Source: Bacteroides rodentium JCM 16496 (GTDB lineage Bacteria; Bacteroidota; Bacteroidia; Bacteroidales; Bacteroidaceae). Taken from it: DNA of 64,000 bases. The position numbers and the translations under genes were made by a program. Positions 42,730 through 51,574 of the stretch are shown in pieces. The stretch spans positions 1 through 64,000 of the forward strand of contig NZ_BAKJ01000004.1 in assembly GCF_000614125.1 (NCBI RefSeq). The letters are read 5' to 3'. The stretch's first letter is position 1; each line of letters begins with the position of its first letter. The notes under the pieces were generated by a model that worked only from the letters and a program-made list of their open reading frames with translations, did not search any database and was not told the origin of the DNA.

Positions 42730-43561
42730 ATGCTGACTTTTCCAAATGCCAAAATAAACCTGGGACTGAATATCACAGAGAAGCGTCCGGACGGATACCA
42801 TAATCTGGAAACCATTTTCTATCCGGTTCCCATAGAAGATGCTTTGGAAATCAATATCTTGAACGAAGGAAACGGAAAGTTCCGTCTGCATCAGGCAGGT
42901 CTGGAAATTGAGGGAGAAGCAGAGAGTAACCTGGTAGTGAAAGCCTACAAGTTGCTGGATGACCGGTTCAACCTTCCTCCGGTAGATATTCATCTCTTCA
43001 AGCATATTCCTCGGGAGCCGGACTGGGTGGCGGTTCGGCCGATGCAGCTTCATGCTGAAGCTTCTGAATAATAAGTTTGAACTCGGACTGCCGGATGACA
43101 CACTGGAAGAGTATGCCGCCAAGCTGGGGGCCGATTGTGCCTTCTTCATCAGAAACCGTCCGACATACGCAGAAGGTATCGGAAACATATTTTCTCCCCT
43201 TCCCCTCTCACTGAAAGGATATCGGATATGGTTGGTGAAGCCGGACATTTTCGTCTCTACACGGGATGCCTTTGCAAAAATAAAACCGCATCACCCGGAA
43301 ATGTCTCTGAAAGAAATTGCCCAACTTCCCGTAGAAGAATGGAACGGACGAATGGTCAATGACTTTGAAGAAAGCGTATTCCCCCAATTCCCGGCTATCG
43401 GAGAAATCAAGGAAGAGATGTACCGGCAAGGAGCTGTATATGCCTCCATGAGTGGTTCGGGGTCATCTGTTTACGGATTATTCAAGGAAGATGCCGTATT
43501 GCCGGAAGTGGATTTCGGAAAAAAAGCTTTTGTATACAAAGGCCGGTTCACTGATATTTAA
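42730..43561 (+). CDS. ispE: 4-diphosphocytidyl-2-C-methyl-D-erythritol kinase (two frameshifts)
   Basis: GHMP kinase of the MEP isoprenoid pathway, about 277 aa restored. The start [33 protein letters not shown] is typical. The ATP-binding glycine motif is garbled: restoring a T at about 43011 and an A at about 43052 gives [26 protein letters not shown], the exact GHMP motif 2. The C-terminal motif [15 protein letters not shown] is intact. Two single-base losses 40 bp apart in an essential gene suggest sequence error. Confidence 0.9.
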
Positions 43562-43606
43562 AAGTGCATCAACCAATATACTGATTTCCGGAAACAAAAA
43601 CACAAC

Positions 43607-43642
43607 AAGGTTGTTCTTACAGAAAACTCAAAACAACCTTGA
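43607..43642 (+). promoter_or_regulatory. Hairpin directly before the PepSY-like gene start
   Basis: CAAGGTTGTT (43607-43616) pairs with AACAACCTTG (43633-43642), loop 16 nt. The stem ends 2 nt before the ATG at 43645, so it could hold the start codon closed or mark the end of the ispE transcript. The 3' side lacks a T-run. Confidence 0.5.
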
Positions 43643-43644
43643 TT

Positions 43645-44139
43645 ATGAAAAAGTTCAAATTCGGTATTCTGGCAGGACTACTTGTCTTGCTGTCGGTGTC
43701 CGCTTTTGCGGAAGGACGTCTTCCTGCAAATATACAAACAGCTTTTCAAAGGCTCTATCCTCAAGCAACGGATGTGGAATGGGAGCAAATGGCCGGTTGC
43801 TACGTGGCAGAATTTATTGCAGATGGTCAGGAAATTGATGTCTGGTTCAATAAACAAGCGGAGTGGGTCATGACTGAAACGGATGTAGAGTCACTGGAAA
43901 AAGTGCCGCCTCCCGTGGCAGAAGCATTCATGAGCAGTACAATGGCCGGCATGAAGTTAAGGGACGTAAGAATCATCACCTTTCCCAAACATCCCACAGT
44001 GATTATCATTGAGGTGGAACAATACAATTCCGATGAAGAATTCCAACTGTTCTATGCTCCGGATGGGAAACTATTACAAAGCCTCGATGTAACAGAACTT
44101 GGAGGAGAGATTTATCCCGGACTCTTTTTCAATGATTAA
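43645..44139 (+). CDS. Secreted PepSY-like (DUF2874) protein
   Basis: 164 aa. Signal peptide MKKFKFGILAGLLVLLSVSAFA. Two similar alpha/beta modules follow, each of the PepSY-like pattern (IQTAFQRLYPQATDVEWEQMAGCYVAEFIADGQEIDVWFNKQAEWVMTE; VAEAFMSSTMAGMKLRDVRIITFPKHPTVIIIEVEQYNSDEEFQLFYAPDGKLL). Such proteins are common in Bacteroides and are probably periplasmic; some family members inhibit peptidases or bind ligands, but no function is shown here. I use ATG 43645; a TTG two codons upstream is less likely. Confidence 0.82.
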   Translation: MKKFKFGILAGLLVLLSVSAFAEGRLPANIQTAFQRLYPQATDVEWEQMAGCYVAEFIADGQEIDVWFNKQAEWVMTETDVESLEKVPPPVAEAFMSSTMAGMKLRDVRIITFPKHPTVIIIEVEQYNSDEEFQLFYAPDGKLLQSLDVTELGGEIYPGLFFND

Positions 44140-44146
44140 TACTGAC

Positions 44147-44193
44147 GATTGGTGATTTGTCGATGGTATCCATTCATCAATAAATCACCAATC
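44147..44193. terminator. Convergent inverted repeat between the PepSY-like gene and purT
   Basis: GATTGGTGATTT (44147-44158) pairs with AAATCACCAATC (44182-44193). The sequence continues with related words (ATCATTCATCACTAATCATT). It could be a bidirectional terminator or another word-type repeat. Confidence 0.5.
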
Positions 44194-44208
44194 ATTCATC
44201 ACTAATCA

Positions 44209-45374
44209 TTAATATACCTCTACTCTATCAGCAATACGCTTCGCTTTGTCGCGCAGCGTGTCAAGGTCACTGTCAAGAGGTGCATAGCACAGCACTACAC
44301 CCATACGGCGGTTTACGCGGGCAGTAGGCTTGCCGAAAATACGCAGATAAGTATCCTCTTCTTTCGCAACCTCTTCCATGCCACGATAATTGGGACGTTC
44401 CTGACTGGCTATCGGAGAGAGGATGACAGCACTGGCTCCCATACGCTCCTGCTTGATGCCAGGGATAGGCAGACCAAGCACCGCACGACAGTGCAATTCA
44501 AACTCATTCAGATTCTGGGTTCCGGCCAGAGTTACCATACCCGTATCATGCGGACGTGGAGAGAGTTCGGAGAAATAGACACCGTTCTCATGCTGAGAAA
44601 GAATTCCACTCCCCACAATCCGGCACCGGTCAAGGCACGGGTCACTTTCTCTGCCATATCCTGCGCCTCCCTTAGATGGGCAGGGTCAATATGAGCAGGC
44701 TGGAAGCTTTCGCGATAATCCCCACCCTTCTGCACATGGCCGATAGGCGGGCAGAACAAGGTCGGGCCATTCTTCTGCGTTACGGTGAGCAGTGTTATCT
44801 CACTGTCGAACTTGATGAACTCTTCAATGATAAGTTCTTTGATGTCTCCACGGCTACCATTACAGCCATACTCCCAGGCATGCTCCAGTTCGTCGGCACT
44901 CTTTACGAGAGACTGGCCTTTGCCGGAAGAGGACATCAGCGGTTTCACCACACACGGGAAACCTATTTTTTCAGCAGCAGCTTTCAGTTCATCCAGAGAT
45001 TTGGCATAAAAATATTTAGCAGTTTTCAATCCCAACTCTTTAGCTGCAAGGTCACGTATGGCTTTACGGTTCATGGTAAAGTTCACGGCGCGTGCACTGG
45101 GCACTACCTGAATGCCTTCTTTCTCGAAATCATACAGACGTTCCGTACGGATAGCCTCAATTTCCGGAACAATAATATCCGGCTGGTGTTTGCGCACTAC
45201 ACGTTCCAAAGCATCTCCATCGAGCATGCTGAATACCTCACATTCATCTGCCACTTGCATGGCAGGCGCTCCGGCATACGAGTCGCAAGCAATGATATAC
45301 TGGCCCTTACGTTGGGCGGAAATAACAAACTCCTTGCCCAACTCACCGGAACCTAACAATAAAATCTTTTTCAT
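44209..45374 (-). CDS. purT: Formate-dependent phosphoribosylglycinamide formyltransferase (frameshifted)
   Basis: ATP-grasp enzyme that formylates GAR with formate and ATP in purine synthesis, about 388 aa restored. N-terminal dinucleotide-like fold [46 protein letters not shown]-grasp loop [16 protein letters not shown]; the segment [41 protein letters not shown] is rebuilt by adding a C at about 44592 (AGCATGAG to AGCCATGAG), the break point. The C-terminus is complete ([18 protein letters not shown]). It lies behind the DUF4301 gene and has a repeat-rich leader. Confidence 0.92.
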
Positions 45375-45380
45375 CCTACC

Positions 45381-45510
45381 TATTTATTTACTATTTGACG
45401 ATTTACAATTTACTATTTAACACTATACAATCAGACGATTTACTACTTACCATCCGCCACCCGATTATAGCGCAGCAAAATAGTAAATAGTAAATCGTCC
45501 AATAGTAAAA
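45381..45510 (-). repeat. Word-repeat leader and inverted repeat upstream of purT
   Basis: Toward the purT ATG the minus strand reads AAATAGT, AAATTGT, AAATCGTC, AAATAGT, AAAT, AAAT. Farther out, GACGATTTACTA (45434-45445) and TAGTAAATCGTC (45488-45499) form a perfect 12-bp inverted repeat built from the same words. All lie in the gap between the DUF4301 gene and purT. Confidence 0.7.
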
Positions 45511-45515
45511 TCCCC

Positions 45516-47033
45516 TTATTGGTGTTGTTCTCTCAACAAGTCATTCACCGTCTTTACCGGATTGAATGTAGTCAGAGGCACTTCTACAAATACTGTGTTC
45601 CAATCACTCATGGCTCCGTTCCACAAACCGGGAAGTTCAAGCGCTTTCAGGTCCTTGCCGTTCTTGGACTTATAGGAGATGAAGCCTGTCGCTTTGTCCA
45701 CATACTTCACAAGATTGAACTTATGTCCTTTATAGTCACGTACGGCGCAAACCAAATCCACCGGATTGAAGTGGGTACCCTTTTCAAACATTTCCTTCTT
45801 TTCCGGGTCGCCCATATCAATCTGCGAACTTTCCAGAATCTGCAGAGAGATAGTACCGTCACTGTTGTATGCCAGGAACGGACCTCCACCCGGTTCGCCT
45901 ACATTCTTCACCATACCGCAAACACGCATCGGACGGTTCAGCTTCTCTTTCAGATATATAACCAACTCGGCATCTTCCAGATTCTTTGTCTCCGGATTCT
46001 TGCAATAGAGTTGTTTCTGCAGGAATTGCAGGATTTCAAGAATTTGTTCGTGTGTATATTTCCCGCTGTCAAGCAACTGCAAATAGGCAAATGCCTGCTG
46101 CTGCAAAGCTACCAGTACACCGGCAATCAGTTTCTTATATAATACGGTGTCACCTTTCAGCTTGTCGGGTACCACATTGTCTATATTCTTTATGAAGATA
46201 ATATCCGCATCAAGGTCGTTCAAGTTTTCAATCAAGGCGCCATGACCGCCGGGACGGAACAACAATTTGCCATTGTCTCGGAAGGGGTTGTTCTCCATAT
46301 CGGCGGCAATGGTATCGGTACTCGGCTTCTGTTCTGAAAAAGAGATGTTATAATCCACCCCATACTTCTTTGCATAAGCGGCAGCCTTTTCGTCTACCAA
46401 AGCCTTGAACAAGGCACGATGTTCGGGCGAAACCGTGAAATGCACATTCACCTTACCGTTCTTATTGGCAGCATACAATGCTCCTTCTACCAAGTGCTCT
46501 TCCAATGGCGTGCGGCTGCCGTCTTCATACTTATGGAACTTCAGCAATCCTTTGGGCAGAGCGCCATAGTTCAATCCGGCTGCTTCGAGCAGGGCAGCAA
46601 CAACCGCCTTGTAGTTTCCGGCGGCAACCAAAGCCGATATATCCTTTCCGGCAGTCCTCTGGCAAGCGGTATTCAAGTCATCATAGAAGGCAAACTTCTC
46701 TATTTTCTCAAAGAAAGTCTTTTCAAAGCTTGTCTGGGGAGTGTCATAGTCTGCCCCGAGAAATTCAAACAAGTTCTTGAACATACGGCTGGCAGCACCC
46801 GAAGCAGGCACAAACTTCACTACCACTTTATCGGTTTGTGTATATGCCTCCCAGGCATCCAGGTATTTCTTCTGTTCATCCGTATCCGGAGCCAGTATAC
46901 CCTTTTCTACAGAAGCGGCGGCAGACAGCTTCAAGTATGGAAAACCTTTTTCGAAACAAGCCAACTGTTCGGCTATTTGTTCTTCGGAGATGCCTTTCTT
47001 TTCGAGCAACTCTTTGTCTTGCGGTGTTATCAT
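45516..47033 (-). CDS. DUF4301 family protein
   Basis: 505 aa, no signal peptide or membrane segments. It begins MITPQDKELLEKKGISEEQIAEQLACFEKGFPYLKL. A glycine/serine loop VKFVPASGAASRMFKNLFEFL and later FRPGGHGALIENLNDLDADIIFIKNIDNVVPD resemble nucleotidyltransferase-type phosphate and metal sites; the latter recalls UDP-sugar pyrophosphorylases. That similarity is my reading only, and the family has no function known to me. It is conserved in Bacteroidetes. It starts divergently from the RelA-type gene and may be cotranscribed with purT (141-bp gap). Confidence 0.85.
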   Translation of the reverse strand: MITPQDKELLEKKGISEEQIAEQLACFEKGFPYLKLSAAASVEKGILAPDTDEQKKYLDAWEAYTQTDKVVVKFVPASGAASRMFKNLFEFLGADYDTPQTSFEKTFFEKIEKFAFYDDLNTACQRTAGKDISALVAAGNYKAVVAALLEAAGLNYGALPKGLLKFHKYEDGSRTPLEEHLVEGALYAANKNGKVNVHFTVSPEHRALFKALVDEKAAAYAKKYGVDYNISFSEQKPSTDTIAADMENNPFRDNGKLLFRPGGHGALIENLNDLDADIIFIKNIDNVVPDKLKGDTVLYKKLIAGVLVALQQQAFAYLQLLDSGKYTHEQILEILQFLQKQLYCKNPETKNLEDAELVIYLKEKLNRPMRVCGMVKNVGEPGGGPFLAYNSDGTISLQILESSQIDMGDPEKKEMFEKGTHFNPVDLVCAVRDYKGHKFNLVKYVDKATGFISYKSKNGKDLKALELPGLWNGAMSDWNTVFVEVPLTTFNPVKTVNDLLREQHQ

Positions 47034-47059
47034 AATATCTTGTTTTATTAATTCATGCC

Positions 47060-47067
47060 CAAAAATA
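47060..47067 (-). promoter_or_regulatory. -7 box of the DUF4301 gene
   Basis: Minus-strand TATTTTTG (TAnnTTTG), 27 bp upstream of the ATG at 47033. Confidence 0.5.
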
Positions 47068-47109
47068 CAAAAAAAGCAGAACTACGGTCAAGAAAATGAA
47101 GAAAAAACT

Positions 47110-47117
47110 TACCTTTG
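47110..47117 (+). promoter_or_regulatory. -7 box of the RelA-type gene
   Basis: TACCTTTG matches TAnnTTTG. Its position rules out a TTG start at 47115 and supports ATG 47139. Confidence 0.6.
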
Positions 47118-47138
47118 AAGCATAAAATACGGACGATT

Positions 47139-49358
47139 ATGGAAACTGATGAATTTTTCACTATCAAAGAGAAAGATTTACTCTTCTCGCTCTACCGCAA
47201 ACTGTTGCAACTTTCCGGAGAAACCCTCCAGAAGGGAGACTGCAAAAAGCTGAAAACACATCTTGTCAATACTATACAGAACAACCGTATCCAGCGTGAT
47301 ATATTCGGTTTGAATCCCGTCATCAAAGATATGCAGACGGCTGTCATCGTGGCGGAAGAAATCGGAATGAAACGTGCTTCTATCCTGGGACTCATGCTGC
47401 ACGACTCCGTGCGCTGCGGCACTTGCACTGCTCTTGAAGTGGAGCAAATCTATGGCGAGGATGTGGCAGGCATCATCCGGGGATTGATACGTGTAAACGA
47501 ACTTTATTCCAAAAGCCCTACCATCGAGTCCGAGAATTTCCGCAACCTGTTGCTGACTTTCGCCGAGGACATGCGTGTCATTCTCATTATGATTGCCGAC
47601 CGCGTAAACATCATGCGGCAAATCAAGGAGTGCGAAAATGACGAAGCCCGCCGACAGGTAGCCAATGAGGCCGCTTATCTCTATGCTCCCCTGGCCCATA
47701 AGCTGGGACTATACAAGCTGAAGTCGGAACTGGAGGACCTCTCGCTGAAATATACCGAAAAAGAGGTTTACTATCATATCAAGGACAAGCTGAACGAGAC
47801 AAAGGCATCACGCGACAAGTACATCGCCTCTTTCATTGCACCGGTACAAAAGAAACTGGAAGACGCCGGACTAAAGTTCCACATTAAAGGACGCACCAAG
47901 TCCATCCACTCCATCTACCAGAAAATGAAGAAGCAGAAATGCCCCTTCGAAGGCGTGTATGACCTGTTCGCCATCCGTGTCATTCTGGATTCCTGCCTGG
48001 AAAAAGAGAAACTGGAATGCTGGCAAGCCTACTCCATTGTGACAGACATGTACCAGCCCAACCCGAAACGGCTACGTGACTGGCTGTCAGTGCCCAAGAG
48101 TAACGGCTACGAATCACTGCACATCACCGTGATGGGTCCCGAAGGCAAGTGGGTGGAAGTACAGATACGTACCGAACGCATGGATGATATTGCCGAACGC
48201 GGTCTGGCTGCCCACTGGCGATATAAGGGCGTAAAAGGTGAATCCGGACTGGACGAATGGCTGACTTCCGTACGCGAAGCCCTGGAGAACTCGGACAGCA
48301 ACGGGCTGGAAACCATGGACCGGTTCAAACTGGATTTGTACGAGGACGAAGTATTTGTATTTACCCCCAAAGGTGATTTGTTCAAACTTGCCAAAGGCTC
48401 CACCGTGCTCGATTTTGCGTTCCACATTCATAGCAAACTGGGTTGCAAATGCATCGGTGCAAAAGTGAACGGTAAGAATGTACAGCTGAAGCAAATGCTG
48501 CATAGCGGTGACCAGGTGGAGATTATGACATCGAATACGCAGACGCCCAAGCAGGACTGGCTGAACATCGTAACCACCTCCAAGGCACGTACTAAAATAC
48601 GCCAGGCATTGAAAGAAATGGCCGCACGCCAGCATGCCTTCGCCAAAGAGACTTTGGAACGCAAGTTCAAGAACCGGAAGATAGAGTATGATGAAGGAAC
48701 CATGATGCGCCTCATCAAGCGCCTCGGTTTCAAGATAGTGACCGACTTCTATCAGGCCATAGCCGATGGAGAACTGGATGTCAACGAGATTATAGACAAA
48801 TACCAGGAACAGCAAAGACGGGAAAATGATACGCGCGACGAGATAACCTATCGCAGCGCCGAAGGCTACAACCTGCAGCAGGGCATGCCTGAAGAAATAG
48901 GTACCAAAGAAGATGTACTCGTCATCGACCAGAACTTGAAAGGCCTGGATTTCAAGCTGGCACGCTGCTGCAATCCCATCTATGGAGATGATGTATTCGG
49001 CTTTGTCAGTGTGACGGGAGGCATCAAGATACACCGTTGCGACTGTCCCAATGCCAGTGACTTGCATTCACGTTTCGGCTACCGCATCGTGAAGGCACGT
49101 TGGGCGGGAAAGTCACAAGGTACACAGTACCCCATCACCCTGCGTGTAGTAGGGCATGATGATATCGGTATCGTGACCAACATCACTTCCATCATTTCCA
49201 AAGAAACGGGCATTACTTTGAGAAGCATCGGCATTGACTCGCATGACGGACTGTTCTCCGGAACACTGACCATCATGGTGAGCGATACGGGGCATCTGGA
49301 AGCGCTCATCAAGAAACTGAGAACGGTAAAAGGAGTGAAACAAGTTTCAAGGAATTAA
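47139..49358 (+). CDS. RelA-type (p)ppGpp synthetase with degenerate hydrolase domain
   Basis: 739-aa long RSH protein. The HD hydrolase domain has lost key residues: HDSVRCGT stands where active enzymes have HDxxEDT, and DRVNIMR replaces the DRLHNMR-type motif. The synthetase domain is intact (GRTKSIHSIYQKMKKQ, VYDLFAIRVI, SNGYESLHITVMGP, EVQIRTERMDDIAERGLAAHW). TGS (DEVFVFTPKGDLFKLAKGSTVLDFAFHIH), zinc-finger-like (LARCCNPIYGDDVFGFVS...HRCDCPNA) and C-terminal ACT domains follow. It probably makes the stringent-response alarmone but does not degrade it. dgkA follows after 20 bp. Confidence 0.92.
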   Translation: METDEFFTIKEKDLLFSLYRKLLQLSGETLQKGDCKKLKTHLVNTIQNNRIQRDIFGLNPVIKDMQTAVIVAEEIGMKRASILGLMLHDSVRCGTCTALEVEQIYGEDVAGIIRGLIRVNELYSKSPTIESENFRNLLLTFAEDMRVILIMIADRVNIMRQIKECENDEARRQVANEAAYLYAPLAHKLGLYKLKSELEDLSLKYTEKEVYYHIKDKLNETKASRDKYIASFIAPVQKKLEDAGLKFHIKGRTKSIHSIYQKMKKQKCPFEGVYDLFAIRVILDSCLEKEKLECWQAYSIVTDMYQPNPKRLRDWLSVPKSNGYESLHITVMGPEGKWVEVQIRTERMDDIAERGLAAHWRYKGVKGESGLDEWLTSVREALENSDSNGLETMDRFKLDLYEDEVFVFTPKGDLFKLAKGSTVLDFAFHIHSKLGCKCIGAKVNGKNVQLKQMLHSGDQVEIMTSNTQTPKQDWLNIVTTSKARTKIRQALKEMAARQHAFAKETLERKFKNRKIEYDEGTMMRLIKRLGFKIVTDFYQAIADGELDVNEIIDKYQEQQRRENDTRDEITYRSAEGYNLQQGMPEEIGTKEDVLVIDQNLKGLDFKLARCCNPIYGDDVFGFVSVTGGIKIHRCDCPNASDLHSRFGYRIVKARWAGKSQGTQYPITLRVVGHDDIGIVTNITSIISKETGITLRSIGIDSHDGLFSGTLTIMVSDTGHLEALIKKLRTVKGVKQVSRN

Positions 49359-49378
49359 TGTATTAGCACATTAAAAGC

Positions 49379-49750
49379 ATGCAGTACGACTTTAAAAAGC
49401 AGTTGCGCAGTTTCGGCTATGCCTGGAAAGGTATCCGGTGCTGCGTAGGAAAAGAACAGAACCTGATCTTCCATCTGATTGCTACGGTACTCACCGTAAT
49501 TGCCGGATTCTTATTGGACATTGCCCGGAGCGATTGGATGATTGTCATTCTCTGCATCGGAGTGGTGATAGCAGCCGAGCTGTTCAATACCGCCATTGAG
49601 AAGCTGGTCGACCTGGTGTCTCCCCAACAGCATCCCGTGGCAGGGCAAGTAAAAGACATAGCCGCCGGAGCAGTACTGGTATGTGCTGCAACGGCGGCCA
49701 TTATAGGATTGATTGTATTTATCCCTTACCTCACCCGCTTCTTCTTATAA
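49379..49750 (+). CDS. dgkA: Diacylglycerol/undecaprenol kinase family protein
   Basis: A 123-aa integral membrane kinase. It has a short cytosolic N-terminus (QLRSFGYAWKGIRCCVGKEQN) and three membrane helices (LIATVLTVIAGFLLDI; WMIVILCIGVVIAAELFNTAIEKLVD with the family signature E-x4-NTAIE; DIAAGAVLVCAATAAIIGLIVFI). It phosphorylates diacylglycerol or undecaprenol; the substrate cannot be told from sequence. Cotranscribed with the RelA-type gene. Its last 25 bp overlap the convergent MFS gene. Confidence 0.9.
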   Translation: MQYDFKKQLRSFGYAWKGIRCCVGKEQNLIFHLIATVLTVIAGFLLDIARSDWMIVILCIGVVIAAELFNTAIEKLVDLVSPQQHPVAGQVKDIAAGAVLVCAATAAIIGLIVFIPYLTRFFL

Positions 49751-50676
49751 TAAGGATAGGTCAGCAGCACAAAGAAAAATACGGCAAGCATAGCAGCAAC
49801 AGATGCCACATGGTATATCTGCGCTTGGTCCATCAGGTGGCAAGCCACAGCCATGCCCACCAGCAGCCCTGCTTCCATAAACAAATGGCAAGTGGTGTTT
49901 GCCGTTCCACGCTGGCAGTGGTGTGACAACTTGACAAACATCTTCATGAACGGGACTGTAATGAACACCAATACAGCCAATGCCGCCAATGACCAGTAAT
50001 CGCCCACAAACATCAGTGGCAGCAACGCTCCCGGTACAAAAGCAATCAGCAGCATATTGATGGCAGGCACCCATGCACGCGGCAATAAGAAACGGTCCAT
50101 ATTGCACAGCGACACGCCTATCGGAGCACGGAAAGCCACATATACCCTCGATGCGAAAAATATGCTGGCCAGTCCGGCTGCTACGGACAGATAGGTCACC
50201 ATACGGAAACCATACATCTTATACATTCCAATGCCCAACACAACACCCACCAGCATGCCCAAGCGTGCAGCCCATGCATATACCATGTTTCCTGCGCTGC
50301 GGCGCGCGGATGTCGTTATGTCGATAGCCACCGTAATACCCGCTGTGGTTGCCAGCCCGAAACATGCTCCCTGCACAGCGGCAAGCAGCAGAAATTTCGT
50401 ATAACCATCCACAAAGGCATATCCCAGAACAGCCGCCAGCATAATGAGTGTGGAGTAAAGGAGCACATGCTTCCTTTTATATTCATCGACCAGATAGGCA
50501 TGGAAAGGACCGACAGCAAACATGGCCACCGCAAAGACCAGAAACATGCTGCCCGCCTGCCCGGCGGAAACACCCAACTGCTCTCCCATCACAAAAGGAA
50601 GCAAAGGGAAAAGCATATAGACGGATATGAACAGCAACAGATTTGCCGTACATATCCGCCAGAAATTGAGTGTCAT
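49726..50676 (-). CDS. Major facilitator superfamily transporter
   Basis: About 316 aa counted from ATG 50676 (MTLNFWRICTANLLLFISVYMLFPLLP); the frame is open to 50703, but that start would overlap panB by 20 bp. It has at least nine or ten membrane helices and the MFS loop motif AVGPFHAYLVDEYKRKHVLL between helices 2 and 3. It is shorter than the usual 400 aa, so about two helices appear to be missing, yet the ends are clean. Substrate unknown. It follows panB on the same strand, which hints at cotranscription rather than at a substrate. Confidence 0.82.
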   Translation of the reverse strand: MTLNFWRICTANLLLFISVYMLFPLLPFVMGEQLGVSAGQAGSMFLVFAVAMFAVGPFHAYLVDEYKRKHVLLYSTLIMLAAVLGYAFVDGYTKFLLLAAVQGACFGLATTAGITVAIDITTSARRSAGNMVYAWAARLGMLVGVVLGIGMYKMYGFRMVTYLSVAAGLASIFFASRVYVAFRAPIGVSLCNMDRFLLPRAWVPAINMLLIAFVPGALLPLMFVGDYWSLAALAVLVFITVPFMKMFVKLSHHCQRGTANTTCHLFMEAGLLVGMAVACHLMDQAQIYHVASVAAMLAVFFFVLLTYPYYKKKRVR

Positions 50677-50683
50677 GAGTTTG

Positions 50684-51502
50684 TTAGTACTGTTCTTTCT
50701 CATTCGGGAAATCTAAGTTCTTCACATCGGATACATAACGGCTGATGGCATCCGTCATCACTGTATGCAGGTCGGCATAGCGACGCAGGAAACGGGGACG
50801 GAAACCGTTGTTCATACCCAGCATATCCTGAACCACCAGCACCTGGCCGTCCACATCGCCACCGGCACCGATGCCTATAACGGGTATAGTCAGCTCGCTT
50901 GCCACGCGGGCAGCCAATGCGGCAGGAATCTTCTCCAATACCAGTCCGAAGCATCCGGCTTCTTCCAGCAAATGCGCATCGCGTACCAGTTTCTCGGCTT
51001 CGGCATCATCCTTGGCACGGACAGTATATGTTCCATACTTATTGATGGATTGGGGCATCAGTCCGAGATGTCCCATGATAGGAATACCGGCGCTGAGGAT
51101 ACGTTTCACCGTACCGATGATTTCCTCGCCTCCCTCCAGTTTGAGGGCGTCGGCATGGCTTTCTTTCATAATACGGATAGCGGAAGCCAATCCCTCCAGT
51201 TCGTTGCCCTGATAAGAGCCGAAAGGCATGTCGACGATGACCATGGCACGCTTCACACCGCGAACCACGGATTTGCCATGATAAATCATCTGGTCGAGCG
51301 TGATGGGAAGCGTGGTGACATTGCCTGCCATTACATTGGAAGCGGAATCTCCCACCAGAATCACGTCTACACCGGCACCGTCTACAATCTGCGCCATAGT
51401 GTAGTCATAAGATGTCAGCATTGATATCTTTTCGCCTCTTTGCTTCATTTCAACAAGGCGATGTGTAGTCACTTTACGAGTGTCGTCTGAAATATAACCC
51501 AT
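50684..51502 (-). CDS. panB: 3-methyl-2-oxobutanoate hydroxymethyltransferase
   Basis: 272-aa TIM-barrel enzyme that makes ketopantoate from 2-oxoisovalerate and methylene-THF in pantothenate and CoA synthesis. Motifs: [32 protein letters not shown] (metal-binding aspartates), [46 protein letters not shown]. Intact and of normal length. It has its own promoter inside the gap behind the HAD gene, and a word-repeat leader. Confidence 0.96.
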   Translation of the reverse strand: MGYISDDTRKVTTHRLVEMKQRGEKISMLTSYDYTMAQIVDGAGVDVILVGDSASNVMAGNVTTLPITLDQMIYHGKSVVRGVKRAMVIVDMPFGSYQGNELEGLASAIRIMKESHADALKLEGGEEIIGTVKRILSAGIPIMGHLGLMPQSINKYGTYTVRAKDDAEAEKLVRDAHLLEEAGCFGLVLEKIPAALAARVASELTIPVIGIGAGGDVDGQVLVVQDMLGMNNGFRPRFLRRYADLHTVMTDAISRYVSDVKNLDFPNEKEQY

Positions 51503-51508
51503 GATAGT

Positions 51509-51543
51509 ATTTACAATTTGACAATTTACAATTACTCAATTTA
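51509..51543 (-). repeat. AT-rich word-repeat leader of panB
   Basis: Toward the ATG the minus strand reads AATTGT, AAATTGTC, AAATTGT, AAAT. It is the same 7-8-nt rhythm and nearly the same words as the batB leader 27 kb away. Confidence 0.65.
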
Positions 51544-51553
51544 ATTTTCGGCG

Positions 51554-51561
51554 CAAAGGTA
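51554..51561 (-). promoter_or_regulatory. -7 box of panB
   Basis: Minus-strand TACCTTTG (TAnnTTTG), 52 bp upstream of the panB ATG and directly before the word-repeat leader. Confidence 0.55.
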
Positions 51562-51574
51562 ATCCTTTTTCTGA

